Positions 51,852-60,574 of a stretch of 64,000 bases of DNA are shown here, one piece after another (positions within the stretch are counted from its first letter, which is position 1; every line of letters begins with the position of its first letter). The position numbers and the translations under genes are program-made. Under the pieces are notes generated by a model, which was given only the letters and a program-made list of their open reading frames with translations, was not told where the DNA came from and did not search any database. The stretch spans positions 496,001-560,000 of the forward strand of contig NZ_JAPLET010000022.1 of assembly GCF_026391055.1 (NCBI RefSeq), read 5' to 3'. Origin of the DNA: Spirosoma sp. (GTDB lineage Bacteria; Bacteroidota; Bacteroidia; Cytophagales; Spirosomataceae).

Positions 51852-53390
51852 ATGAAAAAGCTACTAGTTAATCTGCTATTCTCTACAATCTGCTTGGCAC
51901 TAAGTACCGGTAGAACGGTTCTGGCGCAAAAACAAGACTTGGGCGTGTTTGACGGCCATGGCGATATTGGTGCTGTTTTAAAACCAGGCTCGGCTGCCTA
52001 CAACCCTAAGACCCATACGTATGAGCTCTCCGGCTCCGGGTATAATGTGTGGTTTGACCATGATGAATTTCATTTTATGTGGAAACGCATGAAAGGAGAC
52101 TTTATCCTTTATACCCGGGCATCTCTGGTAGGAAAAGGCGTTGATCCACATCGGAAAGTAGGCTGGATGGTGCGGTCAAGCTTGGATGGTAAATCGCCCC
52201 ACATCAACGCAGTTGAACATGGCGACGGCCTTACATCACTCCAATTCAGACGTACTGCCGGGGCCAATACAGAAGAAATTCGGTCTAAAATAACGGGTGC
52301 TGACGTCATTCAACTGGAACGAAAGGGGAACACTTACACCATGCGGATGGCTAAATTCGGTGAGCCTTTTGTAACGGAGCAGGTTACTGACCTGCCGCTT
52401 GGTGATGAAGTATACGTCGGCTTATTTGTTGGCTCACATAATAAAGATGTACTTGAACGGGGCGTTTTTCGTGATGTTCGCATCAGTGTTCCTGCCCATG
52501 ATGGACTGGTGCCATACCGCGATTATCTGGCCAGTAATCTGGAAATTCTGGACGTAACAACTGGTAATCGGCAGGTGATCTATAATGTGCCCAAGTCGAT
52601 TCAGGCCCCCAACTGGACACCCGATGGCAAAACGCTGCTGTATAACGGCGATGGACTGATGTATACCTTCAATCTGGCTAAGCGAAAGCCGACCGTGCTC
52701 AACACGGGTGATGTAAAGAACAATAATAACGATCACGTACTCTCGTTTGATGGGAAAATGCTTGGTCTTAGCAGTGGGGTAAAAGAACTGGGGGGCTCAA
52801 TCATTTACACCGTTCCCGTTACGGGGGGATCGCCGAAACAGATAACGCCTAAAGGACCTTCTTATCTGCACGGCTGGTCACCGGATAAGAAAACGCTGGT
52901 CTTTACCGGCTCCCGAAATAATGAATACGATATCTATAGTGTACCATCGGCGGGTGGACCCGAAGTTCGGCTAACCGATGCAAAAGGTCTCGATGACGGC
53001 CCCGAATATACACCCGATGGAAAATACATCTATTTTAATTCCAGCCGCACCGGCACCATGCAGATTTACCGTATGAAAGCCGACGGCAGTGAGCAGGAAG
53101 CCATTACAAACGGTGAATTCCATGATTGGTTTCCCCACATCTCACCCGATGGTAAATGGATTATCTTTCTGTCGTTTCTTAAAGAGGAGGTCAAGCCGGA
53201 TGACCATCCATTTTATAAACATGTTTATCTGCGAATGCTGCCGATTTCTGGAAGTGGCCAGCCCAAAGTAATTGCTTATATCTACGGCGGTCAGGGTACA
53301 ATCAATACACCTTCGTGGTCGCCAGACAGCAAACGGGTAGCATTTATCAGTAATAGCGCCGAAAACAGTGTCAGCCCGATCGAAAAGTAA
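51852..53390 (+). CDS. secreted TolB-like propeller with N-terminal beta-sandwich
   Basis: The 512-residue protein has a signal peptide (MKKLLVNLLFSTICLALSTG, ending near VLAQ). An N-terminal beta-sandwich (about 30-215) has YELSGSGYNVWFDHDEFHFM, GWMVRSSLDGKSPHINAVEH and YVGLFVGSHN, resembling DUF1349/LamG-type folds. The C-terminal half has four or five PD40/WD40 repeats of the TolB kind: APNWTPDGKTLLYNGDG, LHGWSPDKKTLVFTGSRNNE, GPEYTPDGKYIYFNSSRTGT, FPHISPDGKWIIFLSF, TPSWSPDSKRVAFIS. It is a periplasmic or surface propeller that probably binds a ligand; no catalytic site is visible. It is a single gene facing away from susC. Confidence 0.8.
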   Translation: MKKLLVNLLFSTICLALSTGRTVLAQKQDLGVFDGHGDIGAVLKPGSAAYNPKTHTYELSGSGYNVWFDHDEFHFMWKRMKGDFILYTRASLVGKGVDPHRKVGWMVRSSLDGKSPHINAVEHGDGLTSLQFRRTAGANTEEIRSKITGADVIQLERKGNTYTMRMAKFGEPFVTEQVTDLPLGDEVYVGLFVGSHNKDVLERGVFRDVRISVPAHDGLVPYRDYLASNLEILDVTTGNRQVIYNVPKSIQAPNWTPDGKTLLYNGDGLMYTFNLAKRKPTVLNTGDVKNNNNDHVLSFDGKMLGLSSGVKELGGSIIYTVPVTGGSPKQITPKGPSYLHGWSPDKKTLVFTGSRNNEYDIYSVPSAGGPEVRLTDAKGLDDGPEYTPDGKYIYFNSSRTGTMQIYRMKADGSEQEAITNGEFHDWFPHISPDGKWIIFLSFLKEEVKPDDHPFYKHVYLRMLPISGSGQPKVIAYIYGGQGTINTPSWSPDSKRVAFISNSAENSVSPIEK

Positions 53391-53468
53391 ATGGCATTGG
53401 TCAACATGTGCAAATTGTACAGGGTAAGTAGGTTGTAAAGGCAGCTACCGAAACCGGCTTGGTTTCCG

Positions 53469-53476
53469 TACTTTTG
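53469..53476 (+). promoter_or_regulatory. candidate -7 box for the aminotransferase gene
   Basis: TACTTTTG fits TAnnTTTG. Its predicted transcript would start near 53483, just after the ATG at 53481, which supports translation starting at the later ATG at 53511. Confidence 0.45.
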
Positions 53477-53510
53477 CGGAATGGAATTACTCCACCTGGA
53501 AATGCCTGGA

Positions 53511-54722
53511 ATGGAAATACTTAAAAGTGACCGGTTAACACACCTCAAATACGACATTCGGGGTCCGATTTATGAAAAATCTCTCGAACTTGAGAGTCAG
53601 GGTTACAAAATTATCAGCCTTAATATTGGCAACCCGGCCACGTTCGGTTTCGACGCACCCGACGAAATTGTTCACGACATTATTCTGAATATCCGTAATG
53701 CGCAGGGCTATTCCGACTCAAGGGGGCTTTTTGCAGCCCGTAAAGCCGTTATGCATCATACGCAGAATATTGGCCTGCCCGGCATTGCTATCAATGATAT
53801 TTACATTGGCAATGGAGTTAGTGAACTCATCATGCTCTCCATGCAGGCGTTGCTCAACGAAGGTGACGAAGTGCTGGTGCCCTCACCCGATTACCCGCTC
53901 TGGACAGCTTCGGTAGCTTTCTGTGGTGGGAAACCGGTTCATTACATTTGCGACGAAGCGTACGATTGGAATCCGGATCTGGCTGATCTGGAACGAAAAA
54001 TCACTCCCCGTACACGCGCCATAGTTGTCATAAACCCGAACAATCCAACGGGTGCCGTGTACGAAAAATCGGTGCTGGAAGGCATTGCCCGGATTGCCGA
54101 GAAACATAAACTCATTGTCTTCTCCGATGAGATTTATGATCGGATTCTGTATGATGAAGCCATTCATTACCCAATTTCCAAGATGATACACGAAACGCTC
54201 TGTATTACTATGGGCGGTTTGTCGAAAAATTACCGGGCGGCCGGTTTCCGGGGCGGCTGGATGATACTAAGCGGAGCGCGGCACCGGGCCAAATCGTACA
54301 TCGAGGGGCTGACATTACTGGCTAGTATGCGCTTGTGTGCCAACGTACCAACGCAGTTTGCCATTCAGACGGCCTTGGGTGGGTACCAGAGTATTAATGA
54401 TTTAGTGATGCCAACGGGCCGTCTGCATAAGCAAATGATGATGGCTTATAGCCGTATGACCGCTATTCCGGGTATCAGTTGCGTAAAGCCCAAAGGAGCC
54501 CTGTATATTTTTCCCAAAATAGATTTAACGCAGTTCGACCTAATCGACGATAACGACTTCGTTCTGAACCTGCTTATTGAACAGAAAGTGCTGGTTGTGG
54601 CCGGAAATGGGTTTAACTACGGCAAAAATGACCATTTTCGTATTGTCTGCTTACCCACAATCGATGAATTAACTGTGGCTATGGACCGTATTGAAAGCTT
54701 CCTCGAAAGTCGGCGAAAATAA
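53511..54722 (+). CDS. PLP-dependent class I/II aminotransferase
   Basis: The 403-residue enzyme is predicted to start at the third ATG (53511: MEILKSDRLTHLKYDIRGPI), because family members begin this way and the -7 box lies too close to the first ATG. Visible motifs are LNIGNPATFGFDAPDE, GNGVSELIMLSMQALLNEGD, VLVPSPDYPLWTA, VVINPNNPTGAVYEK, IVFSDEIYDRILYD and the PLP-binding Lys in MGGLSKNYRAAGFRGG. A late Arg in FRIVCLPTIDEL would bind the substrate carboxylate. The pattern is like alanine/aspartate aminotransferases (AlaA-type). It works in the cytoplasm. Confidence 0.93.
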   Translation: MEILKSDRLTHLKYDIRGPIYEKSLELESQGYKIISLNIGNPATFGFDAPDEIVHDIILNIRNAQGYSDSRGLFAARKAVMHHTQNIGLPGIAINDIYIGNGVSELIMLSMQALLNEGDEVLVPSPDYPLWTASVAFCGGKPVHYICDEAYDWNPDLADLERKITPRTRAIVVINPNNPTGAVYEKSVLEGIARIAEKHKLIVFSDEIYDRILYDEAIHYPISKMIHETLCITMGGLSKNYRAAGFRGGWMILSGARHRAKSYIEGLTLLASMRLCANVPTQFAIQTALGGYQSINDLVMPTGRLHKQMMMAYSRMTAIPGISCVKPKGALYIFPKIDLTQFDLIDDNDFVLNLLIEQKVLVVAGNGFNYGKNDHFRIVCLPTIDELTVAMDRIESFLESRRK

Positions 54723-54744
54723 AATGACAAATGCAAGCTATGAG

Positions 54745-54781
54745 CAAAGTGGCCCGGTTTACGGGCCACTTTGCTTGTTTT
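54745..54781 (+). terminator. intrinsic terminator after the aminotransferase gene
   Basis: A perfect 13-bp stem GCAAAGTGGCCCG / CGGGCCACTTTGC has a 5-nt loop and is followed by TTGTTTT. It begins 22 nt after the stop codon. Confidence 0.9.
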
Positions 54782-55006
54782 ACAGGTAGTTGAACTGTTC
54801 TGATGCGCCCAATTAGTGTGCTAGACGAATTAAATAGGATTAACAAACGGCTGAAACGTTTTTGCTTACACCGTGGTTAATAGAATCCTTCTCCGTGCTA
54901 ATTTCTGTTGACTGGCTGAAAACAGATTTTCGCTCCTATTGGAGAAGATAGTGTTTACATCATAAGTGAGTACGTTACGCGCCCACTACCTTTTTTTGAA
55001 TTTGAA

Positions 55007-55807
55007 ATGGAAGAAACTAAAGAAAATCTACATCGCTCTGAAACACAGAGTACTGAACGAATTGCCCACGATTTACCAAAGCGCGACGAGTTACTCCTGA
55101 CACCCGACGAACAACGCATTAAAGAAGCTTTTCAGGACCATAACTGGAATGAAATAAAAACCGCCGATTCATGGGTCATCTTTAAAGTGATGGCCGAGTT
55201 TGTAGAAGGTTTCGATAAGCTGGCCAAAATTGGCCCCTGTGTATCTATTTTTGGTTCTGCCCGTACCAAACCCGATAGTCCCTACTACAAAATGACTGAA
55301 GAAATTGCCGCTAAACTGGTGCGGCATGGCTACGGTGTCATTACGGGTGGCGGACCCGGTATCATGGAGGCTGGTAATAAAGGGGCCTTCGAGCAGGGCG
55401 GTAAGTCCGTTGGTCTGAACATCAAACTACCGTTTGAACAGCATAGCAACATCTACATTGACCCCGACAAGAGCATCAACTTCGATTTCTTTTTCGTTCG
55501 TAAAGTGATGTTCGTGAAATACGCGCAGGGATTTGTCGTGATGCCCGGTGGTATGGGTACACTCGATGAATTGTTTGAAGCGTTAACCCTCATCCAGACC
55601 CGAAAAATTGCCCGCTTCCCGATTGTGCTGGTTGGTAGAACCTATTGGCAAGGGCTGATTGACTGGATTACGGATGTGATGCTGGGCGAACAACAAAACA
55701 TTAATCCGGAAGACATGAAGCTCATCAGCATTGTTGATACACCAACCGAGGCTGTCAAAGTGATTGATGAGTTTTATAACAAATATCTACTGAAACCTAA
55801 CTTTTGA
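55007..55807 (+). CDS. LOG/TIGR00730-family Rossmann protein
   Basis: The 266-residue protein has a charged N-terminal extension (about 1-70) followed by the LOG-fold: CVSIFGSARTKPDSPYYKM, YGVITGGGPGIMEAGNKGAF and FVVMPGGMGTLDELFEALTL (about 179-198). The two motifs G-G-G-P-G-x-M-E and P-G-G-x-G-T-x-x-E are diagnostic. Family enzymes release the base from nucleoside monophosphates (cytokinin-like activity in some, nucleotide salvage in PpnN). It is probably a cytoplasmic nucleotide phosphoribohydrolase. A weak TACCTTTT box lies about 20 nt before the ATG. Confidence 0.92.
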   Translation: MEETKENLHRSETQSTERIAHDLPKRDELLLTPDEQRIKEAFQDHNWNEIKTADSWVIFKVMAEFVEGFDKLAKIGPCVSIFGSARTKPDSPYYKMTEEIAAKLVRHGYGVITGGGPGIMEAGNKGAFEQGGKSVGLNIKLPFEQHSNIYIDPDKSINFDFFFVRKVMFVKYAQGFVVMPGGMGTLDELFEALTLIQTRKIARFPIVLVGRTYWQGLIDWITDVMLGEQQNINPEDMKLISIVDTPTEAVKVIDEFYNKYLLKPNF

Positions 55808-55814
55808 GTAGTAT

Positions 55815-55836
55815 CGGGCCTCCGGCTGGAGGCCCG
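55815..55836. terminator. short bidirectional terminator
   Basis: CGGGCCTCC / GGAGGCCCG with a GGCT loop forms a 9-bp GC-rich stem between the converging LOG and dnaB genes, 7 nt beyond each stop codon. Confidence 0.75.
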
Positions 55837-55843
55837 GCCTTAT

Positions 55844-57433
55844 TTAGAACGGAGTTTCCTGGGTAGGGTCGGCGTTGCCGAAATTCGACATGGTATTGGC
55901 TTTGCTCTTAAAGACACTGCCCGCTGAAGGTTGTGGACTGTCGAAGCTACTTAAACCATTCACTTCGGGTGCGAATCCCTGCGTCTGCACCGGTTCGAAA
56001 TACGAATCGAGGTCGCAGAATTTCGTGAACTTATTGATAAACCGGAGTTGGATCGTGTCGAGCGAACCACTTCGGTTTTTGGCTATAATAACCTCACCGA
56101 TACCGGCGGTTGAATTGCCGTTTTCATCGGCCGTGATGTTATAATATTCCGGGCGGTAAAGGAAACACACCATGTCGGCATCCTGCTCAATAGATCCCGA
56201 TTCACGAAGGTCAGAAAGTTGTGGTTTTTTGTCGCCACCGCGCGTCTCTACTGCCCGGCTCAACTGCGAAAGGGCAATGACCGGTACGTTCAGTTCTTTC
56301 GCCAGGTTCTTGAGTGCCCGCGAGATAGACGCAATCTCCTGTTCGCGGTTGCCACCCCGCCCGGCGGAAGTGTCTCCCGACATGAGCTGCAGGTAGTCGA
56401 TAACCACCATCTGAATATCGTGCTGGGCTTTCAGACGTCGGCATTTGGCCCGCAGTTCCAGAATAGATAGGGCAGGGGTATCGTCAATGAAAATGGGGGC
56501 TTCGGTCAGCCGCTGGATCTTGTGGTGCAGCTGCGTCCACTCATGCGGGGCCAGCGTACCTTTTCTAATTTTTTCCGCATCAATTTCCGCTTCGGCTGAG
56601 ATCAGACGGTTTACCAACTGAACGGCCGACATCTCAAGGGAGAAGATGGCCACTGGTTTTCCATGGTCGACAGCAGCATTCCGGAGGGCACTTACCACAA
56701 AAGCAGTTTTACCCATGGCTGGCCGGGCAGCCAGAATGATCAATTCGGTTGGTTGCCAGCCCGATGTAACGCGGTCCAGATTCGTAAAACCGGAGGGTAC
56801 ACCGGTTAACCCTTCCTGATTTTTCTTTGTTTCCAGTTCGTTAAGCGCCATCCGAACGATGGTACTCATATCCGCGTAATTCTTCTTGATGTTCGATTCA
56901 GAAATCTTGAAGAGCGACTGTTCCGTCCGGTCGAGGAGTTCAAAAACGTCGGTAGTATCCTCGTAAGCGTCACGCAGAATCGTTGACGACATGGCGATTA
57001 ATGCCCGTTTCAGGGCCTGTTCCGACACGATACGCGCGTGGTATTCAATGTTAGCCGCCGAGTTGACCCTGAATGTCAGTTCGGATACAAAACCGCCACC
57101 ACCCACCAGTTCAATCTCGCCCGTTTTGCGTAACTGCTGCGTAACAGTCAGGAGGTCGATAGGGTCAGAGTTGCCGAACAGCGTAAGAATAGCCTGATAA
57201 ATACGCTGATGTGCTTCTTTATAGAACGTTTCAGGCTTAAGGATATCGACAACAGACGAAAGGGCATCTTTTTCGATCATCAGGGCCCCAAGTACGGCCT
57301 CCTCAAGGTCGAGGGCCTGGGGGGGAAGCTTGCCAAGGCCTGTATCGAGCCAATGGTTTCCGGCTTGCTGACGGCCTCCGGCAAAAGCCGAGGGTTTACG
57401 AAGGTGTTGATTGGGGCGGGCGTTATTCTCCAT
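55844..57433 (-). CDS. dnaB: replicative DNA helicase DnaB
   Basis: The 529-residue helicase has an N-terminal domain starting PPQALDLEEAVLGALMIEKD with KDALSSVVDIL and YKEAHQRIYQAI. The RecA-type core has Walker A ARPAMGKTAFVVSALRNA (about 235), FSLEMSAVQLVNRLISAEAE, VVIDYLQLMSG (Walker B), ELNVPVIALSQLSRAVETRG and ADMVCFLYRPEYY. A C-terminal low-complexity tail (about 475-529) is normal for Bacteroidota. It unwinds the replication fork as a hexamer. It is divergent from phoH. Confidence 0.97.
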   Translation of the reverse strand: MENNARPNQHLRKPSAFAGGRQQAGNHWLDTGLGKLPPQALDLEEAVLGALMIEKDALSSVVDILKPETFYKEAHQRIYQAILTLFGNSDPIDLLTVTQQLRKTGEIELVGGGGFVSELTFRVNSAANIEYHARIVSEQALKRALIAMSSTILRDAYEDTTDVFELLDRTEQSLFKISESNIKKNYADMSTIVRMALNELETKKNQEGLTGVPSGFTNLDRVTSGWQPTELIILAARPAMGKTAFVVSALRNAAVDHGKPVAIFSLEMSAVQLVNRLISAEAEIDAEKIRKGTLAPHEWTQLHHKIQRLTEAPIFIDDTPALSILELRAKCRRLKAQHDIQMVVIDYLQLMSGDTSAGRGGNREQEIASISRALKNLAKELNVPVIALSQLSRAVETRGGDKKPQLSDLRESGSIEQDADMVCFLYRPEYYNITADENGNSTAGIGEVIIAKNRSGSLDTIQLRFINKFTKFCDLDSYFEPVQTQGFAPEVNGLSSFDSPQPSAGSVFKSKANTMSNFGNADPTQETPF

Positions 57434-57790
57434 CTGTTAATGCAAGTTTACGCAATCTTCTCCCCACAAGGCAAGCCCGGTATAATAAACGTATACCCTT
57501 ATTATGTACCAAAACGTTCGTAACATTCTGGTAATGTTGATGCTACCGGGCGAAAAAAAAACTAAAGAATTTAAGCAACGAATGCGGGGCTGGCTTGCGT
57601 ACATGATACTGATAACGGGCAGAGGTCTGTACGTCAGCAAGATAAGTATTATTTGACATAAAAAACCTGATTTGTGCAAAAAGCCAACGAATAAGAAACA
57701 GGCTCAGGTGAATAATTTTTCGAAAAATCGTGTTGTAGAAGGGAAGAAATCGCTTACTTTTCGGAATCACACTTTAACGTTATTCATCGT
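57434..57790. other. divergent dnaB/phoH intergenic region
   Basis: About 355 nt with the promoters of both genes. A short in-frame stretch runs upstream of the phoH start without an ATG. No RNA gene or strong hairpin was recognised. Confidence 0.35.
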
Positions 57791-58756
57791 TTGGTCGAAA
57801 AAGTCATTACCCTCGACAATGTATCGCTCATCGACTTTCTGGGCGTAGAAAACCACAACATCAAAGAAGTGGCTGCTGCGTTTCCCATGAGCAAAATTAT
57901 CTCGCGTGGCAACGAGATCCGGATCAAAGGAACAACTCCGGAAATAAGCCGCATTAGCGATATTCTGGACTCGCTGATGGAACACTATCAGAAATACGGT
58001 AAAATTACGCACGAAAATATCCAGAGTTATATTAGTCACAGCGGGCAGCCGACAAACGGCTCGGGCAGCATTCCGCCCGTTCCGCCCGATGATGATGAAG
58101 TACTGGTATATGGAACACGCGGTGTTGTGGTCCGGGCGAAAACGGATAACCAGAAGCGCCTGGTCGAAGCTGCAGAAAAACACGATCTGGTGTTTGCCGT
58201 AGGGCCGGCCGGTACGGGAAAAACCTATACCGCCGTAGCCATTGCCGTACGGGCACTGAAAAACAAGGAAGTTAAAAAAATTATTATCACGCGCCCTGCC
58301 GTCGAAGCAGGTGAAAACCTTGGGTTTCTGCCGGGCGATCTGAAAGAAAAAATCGACCCGTACCTGCGCCCGATCTACGACGCGCTCGATGATATGATTC
58401 CGGCCGAGAAACTGAAATTCTACACCGAGAACCGAATTATTGAAATTGCTCCGCTGGCGTACATGCGCGGTCGGACGTTGAATAATGCCTTCATTCTGCT
58501 CGACGAAGCGCAGAACACGACGTCTATGCAGATGAAAATGTTCTTAACACGTATGGGGCCAACCTCCAAAGCCATTATCACCGGTGACCGCTCTCAGATT
58601 GACTTGCCGAATAAGCAAAAATCGGGTTTAGTCGAGTCTGTTGACATATTGAAAAACATCAAAGGCATTGCGTTTGTTGAGCTTGATGGTCGGGATGTAG
58701 TTCGTCACCGGCTCGTCCGCGAAATTATTACAGCGTATGATAAAGCAGGTCAGTAA
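57791..58756 (+). CDS. phoH: PhoH-family ATPase
   Basis: The 321-residue protein has an N-terminal KH-like part (MVEKVITLDNVSLIDFLGVE, RGNEIRIKGTTPE) and a PhoH ATPase domain: AVGPAGTGKTYTAVAIAVRA (Walker A near residue 138), KKIIITRPAVEAGENLGFLP, YMRGRTLNNAFILLDEAQNT and ITGDRSQIDLP. I keep a TTG start at 57791 because the family begins at this VEKVITLDN segment and no ATG is present nearby; the frame is open further upstream. PhoH proteins act on RNA, often with YbeY/YbeZ. The next gene overlaps its end by 20 nt. Confidence 0.9.
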   Translation: MVEKVITLDNVSLIDFLGVENHNIKEVAAAFPMSKIISRGNEIRIKGTTPEISRISDILDSLMEHYQKYGKITHENIQSYISHSGQPTNGSGSIPPVPPDDDEVLVYGTRGVVVRAKTDNQKRLVEAAEKHDLVFAVGPAGTGKTYTAVAIAVRALKNKEVKKIIITRPAVEAGENLGFLPGDLKEKIDPYLRPIYDALDDMIPAEKLKFYTENRIIEIAPLAYMRGRTLNNAFILLDEAQNTTSMQMKMFLTRMGPTSKAIITGDRSQIDLPNKQKSGLVESVDILKNIKGIAFVELDGRDVVRHRLVREIITAYDKAGQ

Positions 58757-60104
58757 TAACCTGATTAAGAATATACGAACTGGCTGGCATTGGCTGGCCG
58801 GTTCGTTTTTGTGTTTACTTAGCTCTTTCGCCTGGTCGCAGACTACGGACGAAACGCTGCTTAACCGATGCGGAGTCGTTGAACACGAACGAATACTACA
58901 GCAGAGAAACCCTAACCGGCTGCGGCAACTTACTGAGTTGAACCAGCTGATTCAGAAGGCGCAAACGGATGGCAGGTCGCTTCGGCAGGCCGTAGATGAA
59001 ACGGTGTACCGGATTCCGGTAGTCGTTCACGTGGTGCATAATAATGCATCGCAGACCGTTGGCGGGGCCAATAACGGCAATATCTCCGATGAGCAGATAC
59101 TGTCACAAATTCAGGTACTCAACGAAGACTATCGTCGGCAAGAGGGTACAAATGGGTTTAATACCAGCGACATCGGGGCTGACGCACGTATTGAGTTCTA
59201 TCTAGCCACCACCGATCCGAGTGGTAACCCATCTAGTGGAATCACCCGCCATTATTATCCCCAAAAGTCGTCATTTGATGTGTTTAATGACGACGTGTTG
59301 TTATCTCAGATCGTCTACTGGCCTAGTAACCAATATCTGAATATCTGGGTCACCAGAGTCGACAACTATATTGGCTATACTCAGTTCCCATCCGCAGCAG
59401 ACACACTTAAAGGACTTCCCGCTAGTTCCAATGAATTTACGGATGGCACGATCATTGATTACCGCTATTTTGGGAAGCGAATAGGAACCGTTAGTACCTC
59501 TTCACTGTATGCGCTGGGACGTACCGCAACGCACGAAATAGGGCACTGGCTGGGTCTAATTCATACTTGGGGTGATGGCAGCGGCTGTGCTGAAGATTAT
59601 GTAGCTGATACCCCGCCTACAGAAGATAGATCCAATGTGTCTGTTCTGACAAACTGCCGACAAACCTACTCCAGTTGCGTAAATGGAGTACAAACGCGTG
59701 ACCTGATTGAAAATTACATGAATTACTGGCCCGATGCCTGTATGAATATGTTTACAGCAGGGCAGGTAGCACGCATGCGGCTGGTCATGACGTTGAGTCC
59801 CCGCAGGGCACAACTGCTTAAGTCGGTACTATCGCCATTAACCGAAACTGACGCCCTTACGGTAAGCATTTGGCCAAACCCAATCACTACAACAGAGTCT
59901 TCCATTGATGTACAGCTAAAAGGATCGCAAACTTTCAACCTTGATTTGTTTGATGCTACCGGTCGGCAGTTGAGAAGCTATACATACACCAATTCGCCTA
60001 GCACGCGGATTAGTGTGCCTGTAACTGGATTGGCAACCGGTGTGTATATTGTGCGCGTAAAAACTGGCAGTGAAATGGTTAGCAAGCGCCTGCTGGTTCA
60101 GTAA
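58737..60104 (+). CDS. M43-family secreted zinc protease with T9SS C-terminus
   Basis: The 455-residue protein starts at an ATG within phoH (20-nt overlap) and has a signal region ending in LLSSFAWSQ. Its protease domain is pappalysin/M43-type. The zinc motif reads THEIGHWLGLIHTWG (HExxHxxGxxH near 266), a Met-turn ENYMNYW follows, and a cysteine pair sits in GSGCAEDY and SVLTNCRQTY. The C-terminal 80 residues form a type A sorting domain: SIWPNPITTTESSIDVQL, FDATGRQLRSYTY, LATGVYIVRVKTGSEMVSKR. It is thus secreted by type IX secretion and cleaves proteins outside the cell. The overlap with phoH is positional; the functions differ. Confidence 0.93.
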   Translation: MIKQVSNNLIKNIRTGWHWLAGSFLCLLSSFAWSQTTDETLLNRCGVVEHERILQQRNPNRLRQLTELNQLIQKAQTDGRSLRQAVDETVYRIPVVVHVVHNNASQTVGGANNGNISDEQILSQIQVLNEDYRRQEGTNGFNTSDIGADARIEFYLATTDPSGNPSSGITRHYYPQKSSFDVFNDDVLLSQIVYWPSNQYLNIWVTRVDNYIGYTQFPSAADTLKGLPASSNEFTDGTIIDYRYFGKRIGTVSTSSLYALGRTATHEIGHWLGLIHTWGDGSGCAEDYVADTPPTEDRSNVSVLTNCRQTYSSCVNGVQTRDLIENYMNYWPDACMNMFTAGQVARMRLVMTLSPRRAQLLKSVLSPLTETDALTVSIWPNPITTTESSIDVQLKGSQTFNLDLFDATGRQLRSYTYTNSPSTRISVPVTGLATGVYIVRVKTGSEMVSKRLLVQ

Positions 60105-60121
60105 TAACAAAATTCCACCTT

Positions 60122-60574
60122 ATGATTAGTGTTTTACCTATTTCAAACCCATCCGATCTCGAATCGGCTTTTGCCATTCGCCGACAGGTTTTTGTTGAAG
60201 AGCAGCACGTTTCGGCTCGTGAAGAGTATGATGAGTTTGAAGATACAAGTACCCATTTTCTAGCCCGGTTTGAGGGTACGCCCTGCGGAACTGCCCGCTG
60301 GCGACGTACATCTAACGGTGTTAAGTTGGAGCGATTCGCTGTTTTAGCCGCTTTCCGCGGGAAAGGCGTTGGTAACGCACTGGTTAAAGCTGTACTTGAG
60401 GATGTGTTTAATCAACAACCCGAACCCATCGAACGCATTTATCTGCACGCACAGGTAACCGCCATGCCACTCTATGCAGGTTTTGGCTTTGTTGCCGTTG
60501 GCCCGATGTTCGAGGAAGCGGGTATTCAGCATTATAAAATGGTACTGCCCGGCTCTGCGTTCAACAGAGAATGA
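60122..60574 (+). CDS. GNAT-family N-acetyltransferase
   Basis: The 150-residue protein matches the small GNAT type: DLESAFAIRRQVFVEEQHVS, FLARFEGTPCGTARWRR, LERFAVLAAFRGKGVGNALV (acetyl-CoA pyrophosphate loop R-G-K-G-V-G), IYLHAQVTAMPLYAGFGFVA, and the final AGIQHYKMVLP. It transfers acetyl from acetyl-CoA to an amine; the target is unknown. Its TGA overlaps the comEC ATG (ATGA), so the two genes are translationally coupled, and it is only 17 nt after the M43 gene. Confidence 0.92.
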   Translation: MISVLPISNPSDLESAFAIRRQVFVEEQHVSAREEYDEFEDTSTHFLARFEGTPCGTARWRRTSNGVKLERFAVLAAFRGKGVGNALVKAVLEDVFNQQPEPIERIYLHAQVTAMPLYAGFGFVAVGPMFEEAGIQHYKMVLPGSAFNRE

